DNA from: Dyadobacter psychrotolerans | Lineage (GTDB): Bacteria; Bacteroidota; Bacteroidia; Cytophagales; Spirosomataceae | Direction of reading: 5' to 3' | Assembly: GCF_004349265.1 (NCBI RefSeq) | Contig: NZ_SMFL01000012.1 | Coordinates: forward strand, 1-64,000 | Length of the DNA stretch: 64,000 bases | In this document: one piece after another, positions 16,930-24,487 of the stretch | How positions within the stretch are numbered: the stretch's first letter is position 1 | How the letters are laid out: every line of letters starts with the position of its first letter | Translations under genes and position numbers: made by a program | The notes under the pieces: generated by a model | Database searches by the model: none | What the model was told of the DNA's origin: nothing | What the model saw: the letters and a program-made list of their open reading frames with translations, nothing else

Positions 16930-17511
16930 TTACTGTGTGATTCCTTTCCAAACGAAATCGAAGCAGTCGTCAATAATTTGCTGTGTTAATGGAAACAATT
17001 TTTGAACGATCCCATTCGAGCAGGAACGAACAGCTCCGTCAAAAAAACTAATGAGAATAATTGGAGGCTGTATCTTGATAATTCCCTCGTTTTGTCCTTT
17101 TTTCAGAAGATCATACATCGGTTTGTTTTGCTGCTCAAATTCCGACATTTGCTTTGAGAAGTTTAACTGTATGTAATTTGACTGGATATACTGATCGATA
17201 AATACGGTTTCATTGTAGTTATTTAATCTGTAATTCAGCATGTTAATGTATATTTTTTTCAAAGACTGTTTTACCGGAATCTGAATGTCAAACTGCTCAT
17301 ACATTTTCTGTGTCATCTTATCTTCTACACCCGAGTAGGCAGCCTGAATAATTTCCTCCTTACTTTTAAAATAAGTATAAAGTGTCCCTGCACCAACACC
17401 AGCCGCGTTACTAATACCGGCAATACTGATGCCTGCAAGACCGTGCGTGCCCGTTACCGTAAATACAGCCTGTAAAATTTTTTCCTGTTTGATGGGGTCC
17501 AATGGTCTCAT
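16930..17511 (-). CDS. TetR/AcrR family transcriptional regulator
   Basis: A 193-residue TetR repressor. Its N-terminal helix-turn-helix covers residues about 8-55, with GLAGISIAGISNAAGVGAGT and then LYTYFKSKEEII. The C-terminal domain resembles regulators of fatty-acid or multidrug genes (IYINMLNYRLNNYNETVFID). It is cotranscribed with the SDR gene that follows. A short inverted repeat, CGAA-N6-TTCG, lies 15 bases upstream of the start codon and is a candidate operator. The inducer is unknown. Confidence 0.9.
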   Translation of the reverse strand: MRPLDPIKQEKILQAVFTVTGTHGLAGISIAGISNAAGVGAGTLYTYFKSKEEIIQAAYSGVEDKMTQKMYEQFDIQIPVKQSLKKIYINMLNYRLNNYNETVFIDQYIQSNYIQLNFSKQMSEFEQQNKPMYDLLKKGQNEGIIKIQPPIILISFFDGAVRSCSNGIVQKLFPLTQQIIDDCFDFVWKGITQ

Positions 17512-17525
17512 AATGCAAAGTTAAC

Positions 17526-17539
17526 CGAAATGTAATTCG
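17526..17539. promoter_or_regulatory. Candidate operator of the TetR-SDR operon
   Basis: CGAAATGTAATTCG is a CGAA-N6-TTCG inverted repeat just upstream of tetR. A TAACTTTG promoter-like element (17516-17523, minus strand) lies next to it. The repeat is short, so this is tentative. Confidence 0.3.
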
Positions 17540-17619
17540 ATTAATAATTTAATATGAAATATAATTCTTCGAATGTCGCATACCTGCCATTGGAAGGATA
17601 GTTCGCGTTTGGGTTTAGA

Positions 17620-18000
17620 TCAATTTTTCCTCTTAACCGAGCCCGCGCATACATCGCCCTCTTCTATACCAACCAGCCAAACCTTCAGTGTTTTTATTCT
17701 TTCATTAGTAAGTTGTGTCTTTAAATTAGAAACACATTCGGGATAAACACTTCCATAGTAACCAGAAGTTTGATTCGGATACCTGGCCTTTACTTCTGCA
17801 TCCCGAAACTGAATCCAGATGCGCTGCGTAGCTTTTAAATTTTTGATAAACGCTTTGTCGGAACTATACTCCCGGAGGATTTTCTGATATATGGTGTTAA
17901 TCTCTTTCTCCGCTTTTGTATAGGAATTGTTGTCGTTCTGTCCAAATACAGTATTTATTGAGAATATTAAAATGAAAACAAGTGCCGGATATTTTTTCAT
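17620..18000 (-). CDS. LprI-like (DUF1311) exported protein
   Basis: A 126-residue protein with a signal peptide (1-20, NTVFGQ) and a lysozyme-inhibitor LprI N-terminal domain: YTKAEKEINTIYQKILREY, QRIWIQFRDAEVKA and a Cys in ECVSNLKTQLTNERIKTL. Its mature cysteines (PECV and DVCAG) could form a disulfide. LprI of Mycobacterium inhibits lysozyme, but most DUF1311 proteins are uncharacterised. Its start codon overlaps the stop of the acyltransferase gene by 4 bases (ATGA), so the two are translationally coupled. A shared role in envelope modification is possible. Confidence 0.8.
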   Translation of the reverse strand: MKKYPALVFILIFSINTVFGQNDNNSYTKAEKEINTIYQKILREYSSDKAFIKNLKATQRIWIQFRDAEVKARYPNQTSGYYGSVYPECVSNLKTQLTNERIKTLKVWLVGIEEGDVCAGSVKRKN

Positions 18001-19091
18001 GAAAGTGTTGATTTTTTAAGTTTTTTATTTAAATATTTCCTTACAGGAATATCATACCTTACCATCACCAGGTAGGCTGCTCCAAACAAAATTATTATTC
18101 CGGTTATGATGATAAAGGCCAGTTGCATTTTGTCCGGTTTATGACTGATGTAATAATTGCCGAACATCCACAGCACTGCATAATGCGTCATGTACAACGG
18201 GTAGGAGATCCTTCCCGAAAAAATGCAAATCTTTTTTAAGCCAGGTGTTAATATGGACCCTGCACCCAAAGCAATCAGTAACGGAAAGTAAAAAAGTACT
18301 GACAGAGGTTCGGATAACCAGTTCCATTTTGAAAATGGAACCACAAAGGCCAGCAGCAATAATACAGCCAACCCAATGAACCCAAGTTTATTTTTGATGA
18401 TCCAGTTGGAACGGTAAATAAGCAGTCCTGCTGAAAAAGAATATGAGATACGTGCGCATCCATCCCAAAAGGTTGGGCCGCTCCACCCGCCCAACAAATT
18501 GCCGGAACGATAAGCTACAAAACAAATTGCCGCAGCCGATAGTACGGTCATCAGCAACAGGTAACTGCGGCTGATCCGGTACAGGACCAATGCGTAAACA
18601 ATATTGGCAGCATATTCCCAAAATAACGACCAAGCGGGTGCATTGAAACTGAACAGGTTAAAACCGCGATCAGCTATTACAGGCAAGGGGATAAGAAATA
18701 GGGAGCAAAAAAAAGCCAAAATGATTTTGCTCTTGCTGTAAAGTTCGGGATGGCCGCCAAACGGATCGAACAAAAATGCAAGCAAGCCCAAAACAGACCC
18801 TGCCACAACAAGCGGATGGAGTCTGATAATCCTGGCTATAAAAAAACTGATAATACCTGTTTTTTTTATTCGATCGTCATAGGCATATCCAATCACAAAG
18901 CCGGATAGACAAAAGAAAAAATCAACAGCCAAAAAACCATGTCCGATAAAGTTCTTGGAAGGATCGGTGTAAACCCACTCCATAAAATGAAATATGACAA
19001 CGGCCAGGGCGGCAACTCCCCTTAATCCGTCGAGAATTTCAAAGTGCTGTTTTGTGTGCAAAAGTGTAGTGGTGGCTTTGGTTGTATCCAA
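17997..19091 (-). CDS. Acyltransferase 3 (OafA-like) membrane protein
   Basis: A 364-residue inner-membrane protein with about ten hydrophobic segments. It opens with the family signature LDGLRGVAALAVVIFHF (His35 as the likely catalytic base), then FFFCLSGFVIGY. This family moves acetyl or other acyl groups onto exported sugars such as O-antigen, peptidoglycan or exopolysaccharide. It has no fused SGNH domain. The LprI-like gene overlaps it by 4 bases. Substrate unknown. No glycosyltransferase genes lie next to it. Confidence 0.92.
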   Translation of the reverse strand: MDTTKATTTLLHTKQHFEILDGLRGVAALAVVIFHFMEWVYTDPSKNFIGHGFLAVDFFFCLSGFVIGYAYDDRIKKTGIISFFIARIIRLHPLVVAGSVLGLLAFLFDPFGGHPELYSKSKIILAFFCSLFLIPLPVIADRGFNLFSFNAPAWSLFWEYAANIVYALVLYRISRSYLLLMTVLSAAAICFVAYRSGNLLGGWSGPTFWDGCARISYSFSAGLLIYRSNWIIKNKLGFIGLAVLLLLAFVVPFSKWNWLSEPLSVLFYFPLLIALGAGSILTPGLKKICIFSGRISYPLYMTHYAVLWMFGNYYISHKPDKMQLAFIIITGIIILFGAAYLVMVRYDIPVRKYLNKKLKKSTLS

Positions 19092-19192
19092 TTGAATAAT
19101 TTTCTGTCAGTTCAGGTTTAAATGTTGCGGAGCTTTTGATTGCTTTGGCTCCATAATAATATTGGCAATCTTGAACAGACTGCTTTAAAGTT

Positions 19193-19227
19193 AATCGTCC
19201 GCACCGGATATTCCGCTGCGGACGATT
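19193..19227. terminator. Strong hairpin downstream of the M13 peptidase gene
   Basis: AATCGTCCGCA pairs with TGCGGACGATT, and the loop itself contains CGGA-TAT-TCCG, giving about 15 pairs in all. It lies about 35 bases past the M13 stop codon on the minus strand. No T-tract follows, so it may protect the mRNA end instead of terminating. Confidence 0.5.
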
Positions 19228-19261
19228 TGTAAAGATTAAAAATGACGACGATTGCCGTGGC

Positions 19262-21280
19262 TTACCAGACAGTTATCCTATCTTTTTCAGGTTTAAACAT
19301 TTTATCGCCTGGCTGAATATTAAATGCTTTGTAAAAAGGCGTAAAGTTCATCAATGGACCGTTTACGCGCCACATAGCCGGTGAGTGCGGATTGGTGTTG
19401 ACGTACATGTTCAAAAAGGCATCCCTTGTTTTGACACGCCATATTCTTGCTATTGAAATGAAAAACCGCTGATCAGCCGTAAATCCGTCAAGTGTCGCTG
19501 TACTTTTGCCTTGCTCTGTTAGTTTAAAAGCGTCGTAAGCAATGGCCACTCCGGCAATGTCCGCGGTGTTTTCCCCAACCGTTAAAGCGCCTTTAATATG
19601 TAGGGAATCCAACACGGTAAATGAACTGTATTGGTCAATCACCTGCTGTGTTTTTGCTTTAAATTTGGTATAATCCGATTCGGTCCACCAATTGGTTACA
19701 TTGCCGGATTTATCATACTGGGCACCCTGATCATCAAACGAATGCGTGATTTCATGACCAATCACCATACCGATTCCGCCGTAATTTAGCGCATCATCGG
19801 CATTTACATCAAAATAGGGTGGTTGTAAAATTCCGGCTGGAAATACAATTTCATTCAGCGGAGGGTTGTTGTAGGCCGTCACGGTAGGAGGTGTCGTATG
19901 CCATTCGGTCCGGTCAACGGGTTTTCCCAGTTTATTCAGATTGTAGACATAATTATTTTTACTGGCGGCCAGGCGATTCTCAAAATAAGCATCGCGTTTT
20001 ACCGTCACCAAAGAATAATCACGCCATTTATCAGGATAACCAATTTTTTCAGTGAAAGCATGCAGCTTATCTTTCGCTTTTGTTTTGGTAGAATCACTCA
20101 TCCATTCCAGACGGTCGATACGGGCTTCAAATGCTTTTTTAAGATTATCAACCAGAACTGCCATCCGTTTTTTAGCAGACTCCGGAAAATATTTCTTTAC
20201 ATACAACTGAGCCAAAGCGTCGCCGATAGACCGATCCACGGCCTGTGTCATTTCTTCGGCCCGTGTTTGCTTGGTAGCCTGTCCGGTCAGGATTTTTGTG
20301 TAAGCAAAAGACGCATCGACAAACGGCTGGCTCAGAAAATTCGAATAGCTGGTCAGCGTATTGGCCTTTAAGTAAATTTTCCAATCAGGAATTGAAACCG
20401 ATTTCAACATCGTGTTCAGCTTTTCATAATATGCCAGTTGTCCAACATTTACAGAATCCACCTTTGCACCTAAGTCCTTTAATAATGTTGTCAAATTCAG
20501 TGTTGGGTATTTTTTCGAAAGATCTGCAACGGAAAGCTTATTATAATTTGCCTTTACATCTCTTAACTCAACATTGGTTTTATGAGAAGCAGCCAATTGT
20601 TTTTCAATACCGTAGGCTACCATTGCGTTGTTTCGCGCAACTGTTGTACTTATCCCTGTCAGTTCAAATAAGCGGGTAAGATAGTTTTGGTAGGCTCGTT
20701 GAATCCTGACGGTTGAAGAATCCGTTTTAAAATAATAATCTCTTTCGGGAAGGCCGATTCCGGTTTGAGAAAGCTGGGCAATATTGACCGTACTCTGTTT
20801 ATCATCCGGGCCAACATAGAAACCGATGAAGGATCCGTTACCTGCTTTTTGCTGTTCAGCCTCCGCTTTTAATAACGAAGAAACGTCGCTGATGGCATCG
20901 ATCCGGGCAAAAATAGGTTTTAAAGGCTGATAACCGCGTTTGTTTATAGTGGTTGTGTCCATGCCCGACGCATAAAAATCACCAACTTTTTGGTCGGTGC
21001 TTCCTGCCGGACTTTTTCTTGCAGAAATACTGTCGAGAATTCCTTGCAGCCGTTTGCGCTGCGGGTAATTCATGAAAGAATAAGAACCCACGCCGGTTTG
21101 GCTGTCGGGGATCGGGATGGTGTCATACCAGATACCATTGGCATACCTGAAAAAGTCATCTCCGGGTTTTTTCGAAGTGTCTATTCCTGTGATGACTACC
21201 CGTTTTGCTGTCTGGGCAGAAGTTCGCTGATACGTTCCGCACATTAACAATACCAGTGAGAAAAAGAAGAATTGTTTCAT
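19262..21280 (-). CDS. M13 family zinc metallopeptidase (PepO/neprilysin-like)
   Basis: A 672-residue exported endopeptidase. Signal peptide 1-22; an N-terminal M13 helical domain (DDFFRYANGIWYDTIPIP); C-terminal gluzincin domain. The zinc site is VIGHEITHSFDDQG (His509, Glu510, His513), and the third ligand Glu570 lies in GENTADIAG. NAYNP-like substrate-binding residues appear in TVTAYNNPPLNEIVFPAG. The protein ends in Trp, as many M13 enzymes do. It should cleave small peptides in the periplasm or at the surface. It is monocistronic; a strong hairpin follows its stop codon. Confidence 0.95.
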   Translation of the reverse strand: MKQFFFFSLVLLMCGTYQRTSAQTAKRVVITGIDTSKKPGDDFFRYANGIWYDTIPIPDSQTGVGSYSFMNYPQRKRLQGILDSISARKSPAGSTDQKVGDFYASGMDTTTINKRGYQPLKPIFARIDAISDVSSLLKAEAEQQKAGNGSFIGFYVGPDDKQSTVNIAQLSQTGIGLPERDYYFKTDSSTVRIQRAYQNYLTRLFELTGISTTVARNNAMVAYGIEKQLAASHKTNVELRDVKANYNKLSVADLSKKYPTLNLTTLLKDLGAKVDSVNVGQLAYYEKLNTMLKSVSIPDWKIYLKANTLTSYSNFLSQPFVDASFAYTKILTGQATKQTRAEEMTQAVDRSIGDALAQLYVKKYFPESAKKRMAVLVDNLKKAFEARIDRLEWMSDSTKTKAKDKLHAFTEKIGYPDKWRDYSLVTVKRDAYFENRLAASKNNYVYNLNKLGKPVDRTEWHTTPPTVTAYNNPPLNEIVFPAGILQPPYFDVNADDALNYGGIGMVIGHEITHSFDDQGAQYDKSGNVTNWWTESDYTKFKAKTQQVIDQYSSFTVLDSLHIKGALTVGENTADIAGVAIAYDAFKLTEQGKSTATLDGFTADQRFFISIARIWRVKTRDAFLNMYVNTNPHSPAMWRVNGPLMNFTPFYKAFNIQPGDKMFKPEKDRITVW

Positions 21281-21552
21281 AATTTATAGGTAAAGTTAAT
21301 TTTAACCGACGAAAAATTTGTTAGATCAAAAATGGCTTAATTTCAGCGGATTTGAAATCTTTGAAGGATAAAATAATAAACATTTGGAATATAGCTCCTT
21401 TTTCAAAAGGAAACCAGGGAGTTTTACCGTGATTGATAAGCTGTACATGTACATATAGGAATTATAAAAAATATTAGCTTTCAATGTTACAGTAGCCTGA
21501 CGCGATCTATAACTTTGGAAGCCAATTAAAAACCAGGCAGCAGGACCCACTC

Positions 21553-21894
21553 TTATTCAATAACCATTTTCCTTACTTTGCCATCTTCAAAAGTGTATAC
21601 ATGCGTTACCTGGCCATCGCTCAGAACCTGGCCATTTAGGTCTTTGACAATCTGATGAACGCCAATGGCAATTTCGCCGTCAGACCTTGTTTGAAAAGAA
21701 GTCGGCAGAACTTTCGGATTAATCTCCTGCCACTGACGGAGCCAATACGCACGTACCTCATCATGTCCGTGCAAATAACCTCCTTCCCATCCGTTAGGCC
21801 AGGTCACGTTGGTATGTGTCAGTGCCAAAACAGTATCGATATTCCGATCGTTAAAGTCCTTATAAAGCCGGCTAATGATTTTTTGGTAGTCCAT
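21553..21894 (-). CDS. NTF2-like (SnoaL-type) protein
   Basis: A 113-residue single-domain protein of the nuclear-transport-factor-2 fold: YKDFNDRNIDTVLALTHTNV, WPNGWEGGYLHGHDEVRAYW and the closing VTHVYTFEDGKVRKMVI. Such proteins are small dimers with a cone-shaped pocket, used as enzymes (polyketide cyclase, isomerase) or ligand binders. Nothing nearby suggests which. A TAATTTTG promoter-like element lies about 35 bases upstream, amid TTGATC/GATCAA repeats. The open frame at 21326-21550 on the same strand shows no family resemblance and is probably not a gene. Confidence 0.8.
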   Translation of the reverse strand: MDYQKIISRLYKDFNDRNIDTVLALTHTNVTWPNGWEGGYLHGHDEVRAYWLRQWQEINPKVLPTSFQTRSDGEIAIGVHQIVKDLNGQVLSDGQVTHVYTFEDGKVRKMVIE

Positions 21895-21928
21895 AGTTTT
21901 AAAATAAGTAAGATTTGATCAGACCAAT

Positions 21929-21936
21929 CAAAATTA
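21929..21936 (-). promoter_or_regulatory. -7 promoter element of the NTF2-like gene
   Basis: TAATTTTG on the minus strand fits TAnnTTTG. It lies within TTGATC...GATCAA inverted repeats that could be an operator. Confidence 0.35.
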
Positions 21937-22107
21937 GATCAAAGCCCTTTTAAGAGCGCGTCGGTGATACTTGAGATTATGTGACATTTACTTGAGAAGA
22001 ATGACTTTCAGCATCTTGACAGTTAAAACCTGTTAAACAGGAAAAAAATTAATTGAACTTGAAAAACAACCGGGCTGACACTTTTTCAGGCAAAAGAAAT
22101 AAAGTCG

Positions 22108-22115
22108 TATTTTTG
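22108..22115 (+). promoter_or_regulatory. -7 promoter element of the methionine aminopeptidase gene
   Basis: TATTTTTG matches TAnnTTTG about 85 bases upstream of the start codon. A TTTTT run, not a clear TTG, occupies the -33 position. The rest of 21937-22199 shows no gene. Confidence 0.4.
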
Positions 22116-22199
22116 CAAAACAAATATCTTTATGACATGGCCTGTAATGCATGAAGCCCTGGAAAGAAGAGGTGCAGCTTTTAATTACAACACGATTTT

Positions 22200-22964
22200 A
22201 TGTCGATTAACAAAGAGTCCGATTTATTAGGAATGCAAAATGCGAGTGAAGCCGTTGCATATACATTGAAAAAAATGACGCATTATGCCCAGCCCGGAAT
22301 GACCACAAAAGAGCTTGATGCGTTTGGTGCAAAAATTTTGACTGAGTGTGGGGCGAAATCGGCCCCACACTCAACTTATGGATTTCCCGGGTGGACTTGT
22401 ATTAGTGTCAATAACGAATTTTGTCATGGCGTTCCTTCAGATAAAAGAAAATTAAAAGAAGGTGATCTGGTTAACATAGATGTCTCGGCAGAATTGAAAG
22501 GTTTTTGGGCTGATAATGGCGGCTCATTTATCCTCGGGAAAGATATTAATCAGCATCAGAAACTTGTAGACGCTTCAAAGGAAATTTTGTTGAGGGCAAT
22601 TAATAATATCAAAGGTGGTGTCAAGATTGCAGACGTTGGTCACTTAATGGAATCGGAAGCGAAAAAGCGTGGCTTCAAAGTGATCAGAAATCTTGCGGGT
22701 CACGGCATCGGCAGAGGCCTTCACGAACAGCCGGATGAATTGCTGAACTATAAAAATAAATATGACCACCGACGGTTTAAAAAGAATTCAGTAGTGGCGA
22801 TTGAGACCTTTATTTCGACTACATCGTCCTACGCAACTTCACTCAGTGACGGCTGGACCATGGTTGGAAACAAAGGCGGGTTTATGGCTCAGCATGAACA
22901 TACCATCGTTGTTACAGACAAAGCTCCGATCATACTCACGGAGATGAATGAAATATTCAATTAA
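22200..22964 (+). CDS. map: Type I methionine aminopeptidase
   Basis: A 254-residue cytosolic enzyme that removes the initiator Met from new proteins. All five metal ligands are in place: Asp94 (NIDVS), Asp105 (ADNGGSF), His168 (GHGIGRGLHE), Glu202 (AIETF) and Glu233 (QHEHT). The substrate-contact His is in CHGVPS. Length and lack of an N-terminal extension fit type Ia. It stands outside the ribosomal-protein operon where the housekeeping map usually lies, so it may be a second copy. A 9-bp inverted repeat follows the gene. Confidence 0.95.
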   Translation: MSINKESDLLGMQNASEAVAYTLKKMTHYAQPGMTTKELDAFGAKILTECGAKSAPHSTYGFPGWTCISVNNEFCHGVPSDKRKLKEGDLVNIDVSAELKGFWADNGGSFILGKDINQHQKLVDASKEILLRAINNIKGGVKIADVGHLMESEAKKRGFKVIRNLAGHGIGRGLHEQPDELLNYKNKYDHRRFKKNSVVAIETFISTTSSYATSLSDGWTMVGNKGGFMAQHEHTIVVTDKAPIILTEMNEIFN

Positions 22965-23002
22965 TGCCCTCAATGCAAAATAAAACGGGATTATATTGAG
23001 TT

Positions 23003-23059
23003 ATTGTGAGGTGCTGCGGCTCCGGCTGTGTTCGTATTGACAAAGGGTACCCTCACAAT
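23003..23059. repeat. 9-bp perfect inverted repeat after map
   Basis: ATTGTGAGG (23003-23011) and CCTCACAAT (23051-23059) enclose 39 GC-rich bases. It lies between map and the DUF3078 gene. It could be a weak terminator or a leader structure of the downstream gene; there is no long T-tract. Confidence 0.45.
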
Positions 23060-23085
23060 CAAATCGTATTTTGTTCACTTTAAGA

Positions 23086-24063
23086 ATGAATTATCTGTCA
23101 ACGTTATTATTAAAGATTAGTAAAAAGCATTTAGTTTCAAAAATTACAGCAGCTGCTCTTTTGCTTTATAGTCAGCTGGGTACTGCGCAAAATCTGTATG
23201 ATTTCAGTAAGATTATTGATCTGTCCAACAGCCTGAATTCGTCACGTTTGAAGGTCCCGGGCGATACCAGCTGGCATAAAATTGAGCTGGGTTCGACGTT
23301 TAATCAGGGAACGTTCAGCGGGAACTGGACGGGTGGGGGAGTAAGTTCAGCGGGAATCGGGTCTTTTTTTAACGCGCTTTTTGAAAATAAAAAAGGAAAA
23401 AATGCCTGGCGAAGTGACCTGCAAACTCAGTATGGTTTTCTTAAAAACAAGGGTCAGCAAAACCGGAAGAGCCAGGACCGGATATTTTTTGATACCAAGT
23501 ACAGCCGTGATCTGGATGTAAAATGGACGTTATTTGCAAACCTGAACTTCCAGTCACAGTTTTCAAGAGGATACAATTATCCGGCAGAGGAAGATTCGAT
23601 AAAGATCACACGAAAGGTTTCCAGGTTTTTCGCTCCCGCGTATCTGACACAATCCATCGGTTTGGAATACAAACCAGCTCCTTACTTTTTTGTTGACTTT
23701 GCACCCGGCGCCTTTCGGCAAACCATTGTCTGGGATACAAATTTGTATGTAAATACGCCTGACCAGAAGAATTACGGCGTACCCATCGGCAAACGCATCC
23801 GGTACGAGCTGGCACTCATGCAGATCGTAGCAAATTACAACCGGGATATTACGAAACAGATGAATCTGAAATTCAGGTATCAGCTCTATTCCAGTATTCT
23901 TGATCCTTCCCAGATAGACAACCGCCTGGATGCATCGCTGACAGCGAAGGTGAACAAGTTTTTCAACGTCAACCTGAGTGCAATTGTGGTTTACGACGAC
24001 GACCAGAGCAGTAGAGTTCAGTTGGCACAAGGGCTCAACGTTGGTTTTTTGTACGCTTTTTGA
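23086..24063 (+). CDS. DUF3078 family outer-membrane-like protein
   Basis: A 326-residue exported protein of the DUF3078 family. The signal sequence ends LGTAQ around residue 30. The body is made of alternating strands rich in aromatic and Asn residues: NQGTFSGNWTGGGVSSAGIG, then WRSDLQTQYGFLK and FRYQLYSSILDPSQIDNRLD. This indicates a small beta-barrel or outer-membrane-associated protein. ATG 23086 is preferred to the upstream TTG at 23071 because the signal peptide is then well formed. The function of the family is unknown. It could be cotranscribed with map, though an inverted repeat lies between them. Confidence 0.82.
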   Translation: MNYLSTLLLKISKKHLVSKITAAALLLYSQLGTAQNLYDFSKIIDLSNSLNSSRLKVPGDTSWHKIELGSTFNQGTFSGNWTGGGVSSAGIGSFFNALFENKKGKNAWRSDLQTQYGFLKNKGQQNRKSQDRIFFDTKYSRDLDVKWTLFANLNFQSQFSRGYNYPAEEDSIKITRKVSRFFAPAYLTQSIGLEYKPAPYFFVDFAPGAFRQTIVWDTNLYVNTPDQKNYGVPIGKRIRYELALMQIVANYNRDITKQMNLKFRYQLYSSILDPSQIDNRLDASLTAKVNKFFNVNLSAIVVYDDDQSSRVQLAQGLNVGFLYAF

Positions 24064-24079
24064 AAACATCAAAAACAAA

Positions 24080-24110
24080 AAACAGCCATCCGGAAACCGA
24101 AAAGCTGTTT
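24080..24110. terminator. Weak hairpin after the DUF3078 gene
   Basis: AACAGC and GCTGTT pair around a 17-base loop holding a CCGG..CCG pair. It is flanked by A-rich sequence, so T-richness is better on the minus strand. Its strength is doubtful. Confidence 0.35.
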
Positions 24111-24327
24111 AAGTATTCATAACTCAATTTTTTAATGAAGACATTTCAGATAACTGAACTGGCCTGAAAGTGTGTGTGATCGAATGATGTGTAGATCAGG
24201 TGGCGCCAGAATCACTAATATTTATATTCTTACTAGAAAGTCCGGGTTAATTTCTGTCCGGTTTATCAGAAAAACCAGACCCAAATATGGCATATTAATA
24301 ATTATTGTTTCGTAGTGACTTTACGTG

Positions 24328-24366
24328 TTGTTTGTAGATATATGTCTATGCTCCGTTGGAGTGCAT
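24328..24366. repeat. REP-like palindromic element, degenerate
   Basis: TGTTTGTAGATATATGT followed by ATGCTCCGTTGGAGTGCAT resembles an intergenic palindrome I recall from bacteroidete genomes (ATGCTCCGTTGGAGCAT). Here the right arm carries two extra bases. It is the only notable content of the gap 24111-24430. No second copy was noticed in this window. Confidence 0.35.
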
Positions 24367-24430
24367 TGGATAAGCGGGAATGTAGGTGAATTCATTTCAA
24401 GTATTAATGCTGATGATATAGTTAAAGGCA

Positions 24431-24467
24431 TAAAAAAAGCCGGCGTTCGCAAAATGCAAACGCCGGC
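24431..24467 (-). terminator. Terminator of the susCD operon
   Basis: GCCGGCGTT and AACGCCGGC form a 9-bp GC-rich stem, followed on the minus strand by seven Ts. It lies 20 bases after the susD stop codon. Confidence 0.9.
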
Positions 24468-24487
24468 CGGGTATTTCTGATGAAAAA

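Noticed and set aside
19898..20679. Long plus-strand frames opposite the M13 peptidase
   Set aside because: Antisense shadows of a gene with an intact zinc site.
21326..21550. 74-codon minus-strand frame next to the NTF2-like gene
   Set aside because: Unusual composition rich in Tyr, Ser and Leu, no family, and no role in context.
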